Shown: piece after piece, positions 51,342-59,585 of the stretch | How positions within the stretch are numbered: position 1 is the stretch's first letter | Layout of the letters: every line of letters begins with the position of its first letter | Assembly: GCF_900172325.1 (NCBI RefSeq) | Contig: NZ_FWFR01000004.1 | Location: 62,001-126,000 of the forward strand | Reading direction: 5' to 3' | DNA: 64,000 bases | Source: Oceanibacterium hippocampi | GTDB lineage: Bacteria > Pseudomonadota > Alphaproteobacteria > Sneathiellales > Sneathiellaceae | Notes under the pieces: generated by a model | The model's database searches: none | The model's input: the letters and a program-made list of their open reading frames with translations, nothing else | What the model was told of the DNA's origin: nothing | Made by a program: the position numbers and the translations under genes

Positions 51342-52945
51342 CCGGCCGGAACCCCGCGGGCGGTATTGCGCTCCGCTCGACGCGCGTGATGAATCTCGCC
51401 AGCTTCCTCACGCAGGCGTCGCGCCGCCATGGCGATGAGATCGCTCTCGTCTGGCGCGACCGGACATGGTCATGGGCGGACCTCGAGGCCCGCGTCGAGG
51501 CGATGGCTGCGGCGCTCAGGGAGAGGTTCGGTGTCGTCAAGGGCGACCGGATCCTGGTGCAGTCCCAGAATTGCAACCAGCTCTTCGAATCCATGTTCGC
51601 CTGCTTCCGCCTGGGCGCCGTCTGGGTCCCGGCCAATTTCCGCCAGACGCCGGACGAGGTCGCCTATCTGGCCCAGTCGAGCGGCGCGGTCGGGATGATC
51701 TGCAACGCGGCCTTTCCGGATCATGCGGCGGCCGCGCGCCGGCAGTCGAACGCGCTCCGCTTCCTGGTCTCGATCGAGCCTTCGGCGTTCGGCGAGAGCT
51801 ACGACGCGCTCGTCGATAGCCATCGCGGCCAGCCGGTCGCGGCCGCACCCGTCGACCGGGACGATCCGTGCTGGTTCTTCTACACCTCGGGGACCACCGG
51901 CCGGCCCAAGGCGGCGGTCCTGACGCACGGGCAAATGGCCTTCGTCGTCACCAACCATCTCTGCGACCTGATGCCCGGCACGACGAACCGTGATGCGTCG
52001 CTGGTCGTCGCGCCGCTCTCGCACGGCGCGGGCATCCACCAGCTCGTGCAGGTGGCGAAAGGAGCCAAGACCGTTCTCCTGCCGACCGAGAAGCTCGACG
52101 TCCCGGCCGCCTGGGCGCTGGTCGAGCGGTGGCGGGTCTCCAACATGTTCACCGTCCCCACCATCCTGAAGATGCTGGTCGAGGATCCCTCCGTCTCGCA
52201 CGCCGATAGGTCGTCGCTGCGTTACGTGATCTATGCCGGGGCGCCGATGTATCGCGCCGACCAGAAGCGCATTCTCGAGGTTCTGGGACCGGTCATCGTG
52301 CAGTATTACGGGCTCGGCGAAGTGACCGGGAACATCACGGTCTTTCCGGCGTCGATGCATGCGGCAGACGACAGCCGGGACCTGAGGCCCGGAACCTGCG
52401 GCCTGGAGCGGGTCGGCATGTCGGTCTCCATTCAGGATGCCGACGGTCGCGAAGTCGCGCCTGGCGAAACCGGCGAGATCTGCGTGATCGGGCCGGCGGT
52501 CTTCGCTGGGTATTACGATAATCCCGAAGCGAACGCGCAGGCCTTCCGCAACGGCTGGTTCCGCACCGGGGATCTCGGTCGGATGGATGCCGAAGGATTT
52601 CTCTACATCACTGGCCGCAACAGCGACATGTACATCTCGGGCGGCTCGAACATCTATCCGCGTGAGATCGAGGAAAAGATTCTCATGCATCCCGCGATCC
52701 GTGAGGTCGCGGTCGTCGGCGTTCCGCATGAGAAATGGGGCGAGGCGGGCGCCGCCGCGATCGTGCTCAACGACGGATGCGCCTTGACCGGCGACGAATT
52801 GAAGGACTGGCTCAAGGGGCAGATCGCCGCCTACAAGATGCCTTCCCATGTCGAGATCTTCGACGAGCTTCCGAAGTCGGGCTACGGAAAGATCACCAAG
52901 AAACTGGTGAAAGAGGCGCTCGATGCGAGACGGGCAGGGTCATGA
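51338..52945 (+). CDS. AMP-binding acyl-CoA ligase
   Basis: 535 aa ANL enzyme; ATG 51389 is an alternative start. Motifs: ATP loop YTSGTTGRPKA, YYGLGEVTG (A5-like), GWFRTGDLG, GRNSDMYISGGSNIYPREIE and the C-terminal Lys region KSGYGKITKK. It activates the carboxylic acid handled by the thiolase beside it. It differs from the ligases at 7358 and 59586, which argues for three substrate-specific ligases in this window. Confidence 0.94.
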   Translation: MTGRNPAGGIALRSTRVMNLASFLTQASRRHGDEIALVWRDRTWSWADLEARVEAMAAALRERFGVVKGDRILVQSQNCNQLFESMFACFRLGAVWVPANFRQTPDEVAYLAQSSGAVGMICNAAFPDHAAAARRQSNALRFLVSIEPSAFGESYDALVDSHRGQPVAAAPVDRDDPCWFFYTSGTTGRPKAAVLTHGQMAFVVTNHLCDLMPGTTNRDASLVVAPLSHGAGIHQLVQVAKGAKTVLLPTEKLDVPAAWALVERWRVSNMFTVPTILKMLVEDPSVSHADRSSLRYVIYAGAPMYRADQKRILEVLGPVIVQYYGLGEVTGNITVFPASMHAADDSRDLRPGTCGLERVGMSVSIQDADGREVAPGETGEICVIGPAVFAGYYDNPEANAQAFRNGWFRTGDLGRMDAEGFLYITGRNSDMYISGGSNIYPREIEEKILMHPAIREVAVVGVPHEKWGEAGAAAIVLNDGCALTGDELKDWLKGQIAAYKMPSHVEIFDELPKSGYGKITKKLVKEALDARRAGS

Positions 52946-53496
52946 CGATCACCCGCTCGACCAGCCACTCCCGCCGGAGGACACTCGTTCATCCGGGAAA
53001 GTTCAATCCGGTCCGTATCCAGAGCCTCTATTCCGATACCGCGCGGCATGTCCGGCTGGCGCTGATGCCGGGCTTGAGCCTGTTCGACGGACTAGTCGGG
53101 CCGCTTGCCGAGATCGGCATCCACAATGCCTCGACGACGATACTGGGCGGCGCTTTCGACAGTATTCACTATTGCGTGGCGCCGCCCGACCCGACGAGAC
53201 AGGCGGTGATCGCCTATGGCGATCCGATCGACGCCGGCCGCAGTTACATGATCTTCGGCAACGCGACGCTGGGCCGGGACGCCGACAGAAAACCGCTCGT
53301 CCATTGCCATGCCGCCTTCCGGCGCGAGGACGGGCGGGTCAAGGGCGGGCATATCCTGACCGAAAGATGCATCGTCGGGCCCGAACCGGTCTGCGTGCTT
53401 GTCACCTCGCTCGACAATTTCGAGCTTCGGCTCGCCTTCGATCCGGAGACGAACATCCTTCTTCTGCAGCCATTCGAGGAGCGGGACCATGACTGA
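52942..53496 (+). CDS. PPC/DUF296 domain protein with intact metal site (first of tandem pair)
   Basis: 184 aa. The PPC/DUF296 domain runs from about residue 20 to the end. The metal-binding His cluster of bacterial members is seen in LVHCHAAFRREDG (H121, H123) and KGGHIL (H137). Bacterial PPC proteins form trimers; the function is unclear. The start overlaps the ligase stop by 4 nt and the stop overlaps the next PPC gene by 8 nt, so both are co-translated with the ligase. Residues 1-20 (Arg/Ser/Thr-rich) are an extra N-terminal tail. Confidence 0.85.
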   Translation: MTITRSTSHSRRRTLVHPGKFNPVRIQSLYSDTARHVRLALMPGLSLFDGLVGPLAEIGIHNASTTILGGAFDSIHYCVAPPDPTRQAVIAYGDPIDAGRSYMIFGNATLGRDADRKPLVHCHAAFRREDGRVKGGHILTERCIVGPEPVCVLVTSLDNFELRLAFDPETNILLLQPFEERDHD

Positions 53497-53884
53497 GATG
53501 ACGTCGGTGACCAACGGCACGATGGGTCGCGTTGCCTATGCGCGGATCGCGCCCAACGAGGACCTGGTGATCGGCGTCGAGAAACTTTGCCTGGCGCACG
53601 GTTTCAGGAACGCCTTCGTGCGCGGCGCGCTCGGCAGCCTGGTCGATGCCTGCCTGGGTGCGAACGACGACAAGTTCATCGAGGTCAAGGGTCCCGCGGT
53701 AGAGATCGTCAGCCTCGCGGGCGAGGTGCGGTCGGACGAGGATGGCGCGATCAAGGCCGCCCTGTCCGGGGTGGTCGCCGATCCCCAGGGCGAGATCTAT
53801 GGCGGGCTGTTCGTCGCCGGCTCGAACGCGATCTGCATGACGCTCGAGGTGACGCTGGAGGAGTGGCTGCCAGCCGGCGATTGA
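53489..53884 (+). CDS. PPC/DUF296-like protein without metal ligands (second of tandem pair)
   Basis: 131 aa. It has the same domain outline (AFVRGALGSLVDACLG, IVSLAGEVRSDEDG, YGGLFVAGSNA), but the positions that hold HxH and GGH in the first protein read KAA (around 89-91) and GGL (105-107). The three metal His residues are therefore missing. It overlaps the first PPC gene by 8 nt, so a hetero-oligomer with that protein is plausible. Last gene of the long plus-strand run. Confidence 0.8.
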   Translation: MTEMTSVTNGTMGRVAYARIAPNEDLVIGVEKLCLAHGFRNAFVRGALGSLVDACLGANDDKFIEVKGPAVEIVSLAGEVRSDEDGAIKAALSGVVADPQGEIYGGLFVAGSNAICMTLEVTLEEWLPAGD

Positions 53885-53886
53885 TC

Positions 53887-53901
53887 CCGCGGCATCCGCG
53901 G
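53887..53901. other. GC dyad between convergent PPC and TetR genes
   Basis: CCGCGG-CAT-CCGCGG in the 25-nt gap between two convergent genes. It could form a small stem with a 3-nt loop and act as a bidirectional terminator, but there is no T-run. Low weight. Confidence 0.25.
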
Positions 53902-53909
53902 CGAAGCGC

Positions 53910-54662
53910 CTAGGGCTTCGAGCGGCGAACTCGGTTGCCCGGCAACGCCGAGGGGAGGATCTCCTTGGCCTCCGGCGGTTGCGCGCCGTAAAGCGCGCGG
54001 AACCAGAGGGTGGTCAGCACTTCCGCGACATTTTCCTCGTCCCGCGCCACATTCACCAGGCGCGGACTCGCCCTGACGAATATCTCGCGCAGCAGTTCGT
54101 CGGCCATGCCGATGATTGCGCGCACCGCGAGGATCGACTGCGGCTTGTCGAGGAGAGCCGGCGGCGCATCGATCCGGCGCGACAGATCCCGCAGGACGAC
54201 CTTTGCCCAGCGATGGTTGAGAAAATCCATCGAGCGGGAGAGTTCCGGCCGCTCGTGCATCAGCGCCTCGTGCCCGACCCGGATGCGGGCGTTGCGCGCG
54301 TAGCAGGCCACGTAGAATCGATTCATGCGGTAGATCGTCTGAAAGGCGCTGTCTCCGGGCCGCGCGCGCGGGCGGTATCGCCGCATCAGCGCGGTGAAGG
54401 CACGGCTCACCGCGATTGCCGCGTCCGACCGGTTCGGAAAATACAGATAGAAGGTGCCACGGGCCACCCGGGCATGCTCGACGATTTTCTCGATTGTCAG
54501 CTTTTCGTAGCCGACCCGGTCCATCTCCGCCGCGGTCGCGGCGATCAGCCCGAGCCGCGTGCGCGCACGCTTGGGTAGCGAACGCGCATTGTCGGCCCGC
54601 TCCCGCAACAGGTCAGGCAGATAGAAAACCGGAATGTCGGAACGCTGGATCTTCGTCACCAC
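53910..54662 (-). CDS. TetR/AcrR family transcriptional regulator
   Basis: 250 aa from one of two adjacent GTG codons (54662 or 54659); the frame stays open to 55766, but that part is antisense to the ABC ATPase gene. Helix-turn-helix: LTIEKIVEHARVARGTFYLYF, preceded by KRARTRLGLIAATAAEMDRVG. The C-terminal all-helical ligand domain has FYVACYARNARIRVGHEALM. No Shine-Dalgarno is evident, which is odd, and the leader carries operator-like repeats. Divergent from the Pot-type importer operon, which it probably represses. Confidence 0.87.
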   Translation of the reverse strand: MVTKIQRSDIPVFYLPDLLRERADNARSLPKRARTRLGLIAATAAEMDRVGYEKLTIEKIVEHARVARGTFYLYFPNRSDAAIAVSRAFTALMRRYRPRARPGDSAFQTIYRMNRFYVACYARNARIRVGHEALMHERPELSRSMDFLNHRWAKVVLRDLSRRIDAPPALLDKPQSILAVRAIIGMADELLREIFVRASPRLVNVARDEENVAEVLTTLWFRALYGAQPPEAKEILPSALPGNRVRRSKP

Positions 54663-54664
54663 AG

Positions 54665-54717
54665 GATGTTGACATGCGTCAAAAATGACGTCAACATCAT
54701 AACTGACATCAGCGTCA
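54665..54717. promoter_or_regulatory. Cluster of TGAC/GTCA inverted repeats in the TetR/ABC divergent promoter
   Basis: GATGTTGAC (54665-54673) and GTCAACATC (54690-54698) form a perfect 9-bp inverted repeat. Inside it are TTGAC-N4-GTCAA (54669-54682) and TGACGTCA (54686-54693). Next to it is TGAC-N6-GTCA (54704-54717). This stacking of TGAC half-sites in an AT-rich leader right beside a TetR start is a strong operator candidate. Confidence 0.65.
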
Positions 54718-54794
54718 TAAATAATAAAAGTGCAACCGTAAAGAACGGCGCCGGGTGTCTCGATCGCGACGAGGTCAGTAGGAATGGGGGAAGG

Positions 54795-55883
54795 ATGTCT
54801 GGAGCAGCCGTCAGTTTTCGCGGTGTGAGCAAGCGCTACGGCCCGGTGGACGCGCTCGCCGACTTCGATCTCGAGGTCAAGCCGGGCGAGTTCATGACTT
54901 TCCTCGGGCCGAGTGGCTCGGGCAAGACAACCGCGCTCAATGTTCTCGCCGGCTTCACCCATGCGACCGCCGGCGAGGTCATGATCGACGGACGCTCGGT
55001 CGGCGGGCTGCCGCCGGAACAGCGCAACGTCGGCATGGTCTTCCAGAGCTACTCGCTCTTCCCGCACATGAACGTTTTCGAGAATGTCGCTTTCCCGCTG
55101 CGCCTGCGCGGTGTGGCGAAGGCGGAGGTGGCGCGCCGCGTCGGCGAATCGCTGGACATGGTACGGCTGGCCGATCTTGGCGGGCGGATGCCGAAGGAGC
55201 TGTCGGGCGGCCAGCGTCAGCGCGTGGCCTTTGCCCGCGCCGTGGTGTTCGAGCCGCCGGTCCTGCTGATGGACGAGCCGCTGGGCGCGCTCGACCTGAA
55301 GCTCCGGCAGGCCATGCAACTCGAGATCAAGCGCTATCACGCGCAACTGGGGTGCACGATCGTTTTCGTCACGCACGACCAGGGAGAGGCGCTGGCGCTC
55401 TCCGACCGGATTGCCGTGATGGGCGAGGGGCGGATCGCCCAGGTCGATACGCCCGACCGGATCTATGACTATCCGAAGAGCCGCTACGTGGCCGAGTTCA
55501 TCGGCAAGACCAACATCCTGACGCTGGAACCGGGCAATGCCGGTGCCGTCCGCATCGTCGAACTCGGCTGCGACGTGCCCGCCCAGGGTGCGTTGGCCGA
55601 GGCGCGGATGATCAGCGTGCGGCCGGAGAAGATCGAGCGCGCGGCCGGTCGCCGCGAGGGGCTGATCGACTTCACCGCCCGCATCGACGAGGTGCTGTTT
55701 CTCGGCGACCTCGTTCACTACAGCGCCGTGCTGCCTGGCGGGGGGGCGCTTCTCTTCCAGGAACATCGCGGGCCGGGGGCAACCGTGCTTGCCCGCGGCG
55801 ACACCATCGAACTCGGCTTTCTGCTGAGCGACGCCTTGCCGGTCTCCGGCAGGGAAGCGGCGGCGACTGCGGTCGGCGCCTGA
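54795..55883 (+). CDS. ABC transporter ATP-binding protein, PotA family
   Basis: 362 aa from ATG 54795 (GGGGGAAGG Shine-Dalgarno); the longer frame upstream runs through the operator. Walker A GPSGSGKTT, signature LSGGQRQR, Walker B VLLMDEPLGALDLKLRQ and H-loop FVTHDQGEA. A TOBE-type regulatory domain fills the last ~110 residues. ATPase of the spermidine/putrescine-like importer encoded next. Confidence 0.95.
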   Translation: MSGAAVSFRGVSKRYGPVDALADFDLEVKPGEFMTFLGPSGSGKTTALNVLAGFTHATAGEVMIDGRSVGGLPPEQRNVGMVFQSYSLFPHMNVFENVAFPLRLRGVAKAEVARRVGESLDMVRLADLGGRMPKELSGGQRQRVAFARAVVFEPPVLLMDEPLGALDLKLRQAMQLEIKRYHAQLGCTIVFVTHDQGEALALSDRIAVMGEGRIAQVDTPDRIYDYPKSRYVAEFIGKTNILTLEPGNAGAVRIVELGCDVPAQGALAEARMISVRPEKIERAAGRREGLIDFTARIDEVLFLGDLVHYSAVLPGGGALLFQEHRGPGATVLARGDTIELGFLLSDALPVSGREAAATAVGA

Positions 55884-55909
55884 GACAGGGATACTAACGG
55901 GAGGTCTAC

Positions 55910-56974
55910 ATGACGAGACGCAGACACATCTTCAGTGCCGTGCTCACCGGCGCGGTCCTCGGCCTTGCCACGCTCGGTACCGCCGTTGCCGACGAAATCG
56001 CGGTCAGCGGTTCGGGCGGCGTGGTCGCCGAGGTGAACGAGAAATACTTCTTCCCGGCCTTTACCGAAGACACCGGCTGGACGATCAAGCAGGTCGGTGC
56101 CGAAGCCAAGCGGATGGCCGAAATCGAAGCCATGGTGCGGGCCGGCAACACGGTATGGGACGTTTCGGAAATTTCCGCGTCCGATTACCCGCTTGCGGTG
56201 AAGAAGGGGCTTCTGGAGCCGATCGACTACGCGCTGGTCGATCCGGACAACAAGCTGCCGGAAATGGCCCGCAAGGAGTTCGGCGTCGTGGCGGCGAGCT
56301 ATTCGACCGTGCTGGTCCAGCGCCTCGACAAGAATCCCGACGGCAAGAAGATGGAATCCTGGGCGGATTTCTGGGACGTCGAAACCTTCCCGGGTCCGCG
56401 TTCACTGCGCGGCCGTCCGGAATACAATCTGGAGTTCGCCCTCCTCGCTGAAGGGGTGGCCAAGGAAGATCTCTACAAGATCCTCTCGACCAAGGAAGGC
56501 GTCGAGCGCGCCTTCGCCAAGCTCGACGAGATCAAGGAGCATATCCCGGTCTGGTGGACCTCGGGCGCCCAGTCGGTGCAGCTTCTCTCGGACGGCGAGG
56601 TGTTCTACTCGACCACCTACAACGGCCGGGTCGGCAAGCTGCAGGAAAGCGGCATCCCGGCCGAGATCATCTGGAACGGCGGCGCGCTGCACGTGTCCCA
56701 CGTCAGCATCGTCAAGGGCAGTAAGCATATCGAGAAGGCGCACGACTATATCCGCATCCGCACCACGCGCCCGGATCTCGAGCTCGAGTATCTGAAGGTC
56801 CTGCCCTATCCGAACTTCGCGCCCGGTCTGTTCGACCAACTCGACGAGGCGCAGGCGAAACAGATGCCGACCTATCCGGCGAATGCCGAGATGCAGTTCA
56901 GTGCGAACGAGGAGTTCTGGGCTGACAACATCGACTGGATCAACGAGCGCTGGAACGAATGGCTGCTCGAATAG
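55910..56974 (+). CDS. ABC transporter substrate-binding protein, PotD-like (family 1)
   Basis: 354 aa with a strong GGGAGG Shine-Dalgarno. The signal peptide (HIFSAVLTGAVLGLATLGTA) ends near VADE. Family features: EKYFFPAFTEDTGWTIKQVG, GNTVWDVSEISASDYPLA and FWDVETFPGPRSLRGRPEYN, as in PotD/POTRA-like binding proteins of ABC family 1. The acidic residues expected for polyamine binding cannot be assigned with confidence, and the enzymes downstream (a crotonase and a CoA ligase) suggest an acid rather than a polyamine. Confidence 0.92.
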   Translation: MTRRRHIFSAVLTGAVLGLATLGTAVADEIAVSGSGGVVAEVNEKYFFPAFTEDTGWTIKQVGAEAKRMAEIEAMVRAGNTVWDVSEISASDYPLAVKKGLLEPIDYALVDPDNKLPEMARKEFGVVAASYSTVLVQRLDKNPDGKKMESWADFWDVETFPGPRSLRGRPEYNLEFALLAEGVAKEDLYKILSTKEGVERAFAKLDEIKEHIPVWWTSGAQSVQLLSDGEVFYSTTYNGRVGKLQESGIPAEIIWNGGALHVSHVSIVKGSKHIEKAHDYIRIRTTRPDLELEYLKVLPYPNFAPGLFDQLDEAQAKQMPTYPANAEMQFSANEEFWADNIDWINERWNEWLLE

Positions 56975-57075
56975 TCCACTAGCAAGACGCGGCGGGGCGC
57001 GCCGTTCGAGGCGCGCCCCGGTTCCGCCTGCCCCGGCCCGTGCCGACCTCGCCCAAGACAGCACAAGGCTTCCCG

Positions 57076-57900
57076 ATGCTCGCGTTCATCCGCCGTACCT
57101 GGCTTCTCTGGCCCGCCATCGGTCTGCTGCTCGTGTTCTTTCTCGTGCCCAGCCTGGACCTCATCCAGGCGAGCGTGATGAACCCCGATTTCACGCTGGA
57201 GCATTTCGAGCGGATCGCCGATCGCAAGGTCTACTTGGCGGTGTTCTGGCGAACCCTGCAGGTCTCTCTGATTGTCGCTTTCCTGGCCGCCCTGGTCGGC
57301 TACCCGATCGCCTATTTCATCAATCTGCAGCCGCGCAAGACCCAGTTCCTGCTGATCTTCCTGATCTTCATCCCGCTCTGGATGAGCGTGCTGATCCGCT
57401 CCTATGCGTGGATGATCGTGCTCGGGCGCGACGGCATCATCAACACGGCGCTGCTCGGACTCGGCCTGACCGAGGAGCCGGTGCGGCTGCTCTTCACCAG
57501 CGGCGCGGTCTATTTTGCCATGCTGCAGATCCTGCTGCCGGTACAGATCGTCACCGCCTACAGCGCGATGACCGAGATCGACATGGACCTGATGCGCGCC
57601 GCCCGGGTGCTCGGCGCCAGGCCCTGGCAGGCGCTGCGCCGGGTCTTTATCCCGCTCAGCCTCGACGGCACCATCACCGGCGCGATCATCGTCTTCATGC
57701 TGTCGATGGGCTTCTTCATCACCCCCGCGCTGGTCGGCGGACGGCAGGACATGATGCTCGCCAACCTGATCGAGTTCCAGGTCGAGCGCCTGAACTGGAG
57801 TTTCGCCTCGGCGCTCGCGATCCTTCTGCTGCTCGGCACGGTGCTGACGGTGATCGTCATCCGCCGGCTCGGCAATCTCATCACCCGCCGGATCGCGTGA
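57076..57900 (+). CDS. ABC transporter permease, PotB-like
   Basis: 274 aa from ATG 57076 (in-frame GTG 57040 is the alternative). About six hydrophobic segments. Family core: WMSVLIRSYAWMIVLGRDGI, then the EAA-type loop RAARVLGARPWQALRRVFIP. The second permease gene starts 8 nt after its stop. Confidence 0.93.
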   Translation: MLAFIRRTWLLWPAIGLLLVFFLVPSLDLIQASVMNPDFTLEHFERIADRKVYLAVFWRTLQVSLIVAFLAALVGYPIAYFINLQPRKTQFLLIFLIFIPLWMSVLIRSYAWMIVLGRDGIINTALLGLGLTEEPVRLLFTSGAVYFAMLQILLPVQIVTAYSAMTEIDMDLMRAARVLGARPWQALRRVFIPLSLDGTITGAIIVFMLSMGFFITPALVGGRQDMMLANLIEFQVERLNWSFASALAILLLLGTVLTVIVIRRLGNLITRRIA

Positions 57901-57908
57901 GGCCTCTG

Positions 57909-58712
57909 ATGGACATGCAACGCACAGGTTTCTCCCGCTTCGCTCTCAGCGCCTATTTCTGGGGCGTGATCGCCTTCCTCGCCTTCCCGATCTTCGTGAT
58001 CATCCCGATCTCGTTCAGCAACAGCCAGTTCCTGCGCTTTCCGCCGCAGGATCTCGGCATCCGCTGGTACGAGACCTACTTCAACGATGCCGTCTGGGTC
58101 TCGGCGACGATCCTGTCCTTCAAGGTCGCCCTGCTGGCCAGCCTGGTCGCGACGATCGTCGGCACGATGGCCGTGATTTCCCTCGACCGCGGCGCGGCGC
58201 GAACCCGGCAGATGCTGACCTACCTGATCACCGCGCCGATCATCATTCCGCACATCTTCATCGCCCTCGGCGTGTTCATCCTGGCGATCCGTTTCGGTTT
58301 CGCGGACAGCGAGATCGCGCTTGCCGGCGCGCATGCGACGATCGCCATGCCCTTCGTCGTGCTGATCGTCGGCGCCGCGATGCGGCAGATGGATCCGACC
58401 ATCGAACGCGCGGCCCGCGTCCTCGGCGCCGGGCCGGTGCGGGCCTTCTTCTCGGCGACCTTCCCGAGCCTGCTGCCGGCGATCGTCGCGGCCGGGGTGT
58501 TCGCTTTCTTCGTCTCCTTCGACGAACTGATCATCGCCCAGTTCATGCTGAGCGGGAAGGAGACGCTGCCCATGCGCATCTGGGCCGATCTCAAGCTGGA
58601 GGTCAGCCCGACGGTCGCGGCGGTATCCAGCCTTCTCATTGTCGTCACCACCATTGCCATGGTCGGCGCCGAGCTTCTCCGCCGCCGTGCGGCGGGCGTG
58701 CGCGGCGACTGA
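57909..58712 (+). CDS. ABC transporter permease, PotC-like
   Basis: 267 aa from ATG 57909 (ATG 57915 also possible). About six hydrophobic segments, with PISFSNSQFLRFPPQDLGIR in the PotC-type periplasmic loop and the EAA loop RAARVLGAGPVRAFFSATFP. Together with PotB-, PotA- and PotD-like proteins it completes one importer in the order A-D-B-C. Confidence 0.93.
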   Translation: MDMQRTGFSRFALSAYFWGVIAFLAFPIFVIIPISFSNSQFLRFPPQDLGIRWYETYFNDAVWVSATILSFKVALLASLVATIVGTMAVISLDRGAARTRQMLTYLITAPIIIPHIFIALGVFILAIRFGFADSEIALAGAHATIAMPFVVLIVGAAMRQMDPTIERAARVLGAGPVRAFFSATFPSLLPAIVAAGVFAFFVSFDELIIAQFMLSGKETLPMRIWADLKLEVSPTVAAVSSLLIVVTTIAMVGAELLRRRAAGVRGD

Positions 58713-58749
58713 ACCCATCAAACGAACCCGTATCAAGGAGTGAACCCCG

Positions 58750-59550
58750 ATGACCATCCGCTACGAGCGCAACGGCAAGATCGCCGTCTTCACCATCGAG
58801 AACGCGCCGGTGAACCAGCTGACCCCGGCGATGCACCAGCAATTCCATGACCAGATGAAGGCCTTCATGGCCGACCAGTCGGTTCATGTCGGCATCCTGA
58901 CCGGCGCCGGCGATCGGGCCTTCTGCGGCGGCGACGACATCAAGAACGACTGGGGCTACCCGTCGATGGAAGAGAACCTGAACGCGCATTTCTGGCCGTC
59001 GGATCCGGAGCATCCGGAACTCCGTCCGGGCTGGGAGCGCGAGCTGAAGGAGATCGAGCGTTTCAAGCCGATCATCGGCGCCATCAACGGCCCGGCGATG
59101 GGCATGGGCCTGATCTACCTGCTCTGCCACACCGACATCCGCATCGCCGTGCCGAATGCCCGTCTCGGCTTTCCGGAGATCGCCTACGGCATGGGCGGCG
59201 CCGGCGGTTCCACCCAGCTCGCCCGGCATCTGCCGCAGGCGGTCGCCTACTGGATGCTGCTGACCGGCGACCCGCTGTCGGCCCAGGACGCGCTCCGTCA
59301 TGACATGATCAACGAGATCGTGGAGCCGGAGAATCTGATGGAACGCGCCATGGAGGTGGCCGAGAAGATCGCCGCCCATCCGCCGCTCGCCATCCGTGTC
59401 GAGATGGAAGTGTTCAAGCGCTCGATGGAGCTGCCGCGGCGGGATGCGGTCGCCTTCACCAGCCACATGTACCGGCTGCAGCGGGCCGCCTACCTGGCCA
59501 AGCCCGGCACCTCGGCGACCCCGCTCGGCGGCAAGCCGACCTTCGAGTAA
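58750..59550 (+). CDS. Enoyl-CoA hydratase/isomerase family protein
   Basis: 266 aa crotonase with an AAGGAG Shine-Dalgarno. The oxyanion-hole loops are AFCGGDDIKND and NGPAMGMGLIY. Of the two Glu of classical hydratases, only one is kept (E143, in GFPEIAYGMGGAGGS); the other position appears to be Tyr123. The reaction may therefore differ from plain hydration (isomerase, hydrolase or dehydratase are possible). It lies 37 nt after the PotC-like gene and before a CaiC-like ligase, recalling carnitine or crotonobetaine-type metabolism. Confidence 0.9.
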   Translation: MTIRYERNGKIAVFTIENAPVNQLTPAMHQQFHDQMKAFMADQSVHVGILTGAGDRAFCGGDDIKNDWGYPSMEENLNAHFWPSDPEHPELRPGWERELKEIERFKPIIGAINGPAMGMGLIYLLCHTDIRIAVPNARLGFPEIAYGMGGAGGSTQLARHLPQAVAYWMLLTGDPLSAQDALRHDMINEIVEPENLMERAMEVAEKIAAHPPLAIRVEMEVFKRSMELPRRDAVAFTSHMYRLQRAAYLAKPGTSATPLGGKPTFE

Positions 59551-59585
59551 ACCCGTCAGCCATCCGATCACAGGATTCCGACATC

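Noticed and set aside
53910-55766. A 618-aa open frame joining the TetR protein to a long N-terminal extension
   Set aside because: Everything upstream of 54662 is antisense to the clearly conserved PotA-like gene, and the TetR helix-turn-helix lies wholly in the 3' part.
54795-58712. Calling the importer a polyamine transporter with gene symbols potABCD
   Set aside because: Only the family is supported; the operon enzymes suggest another substrate.
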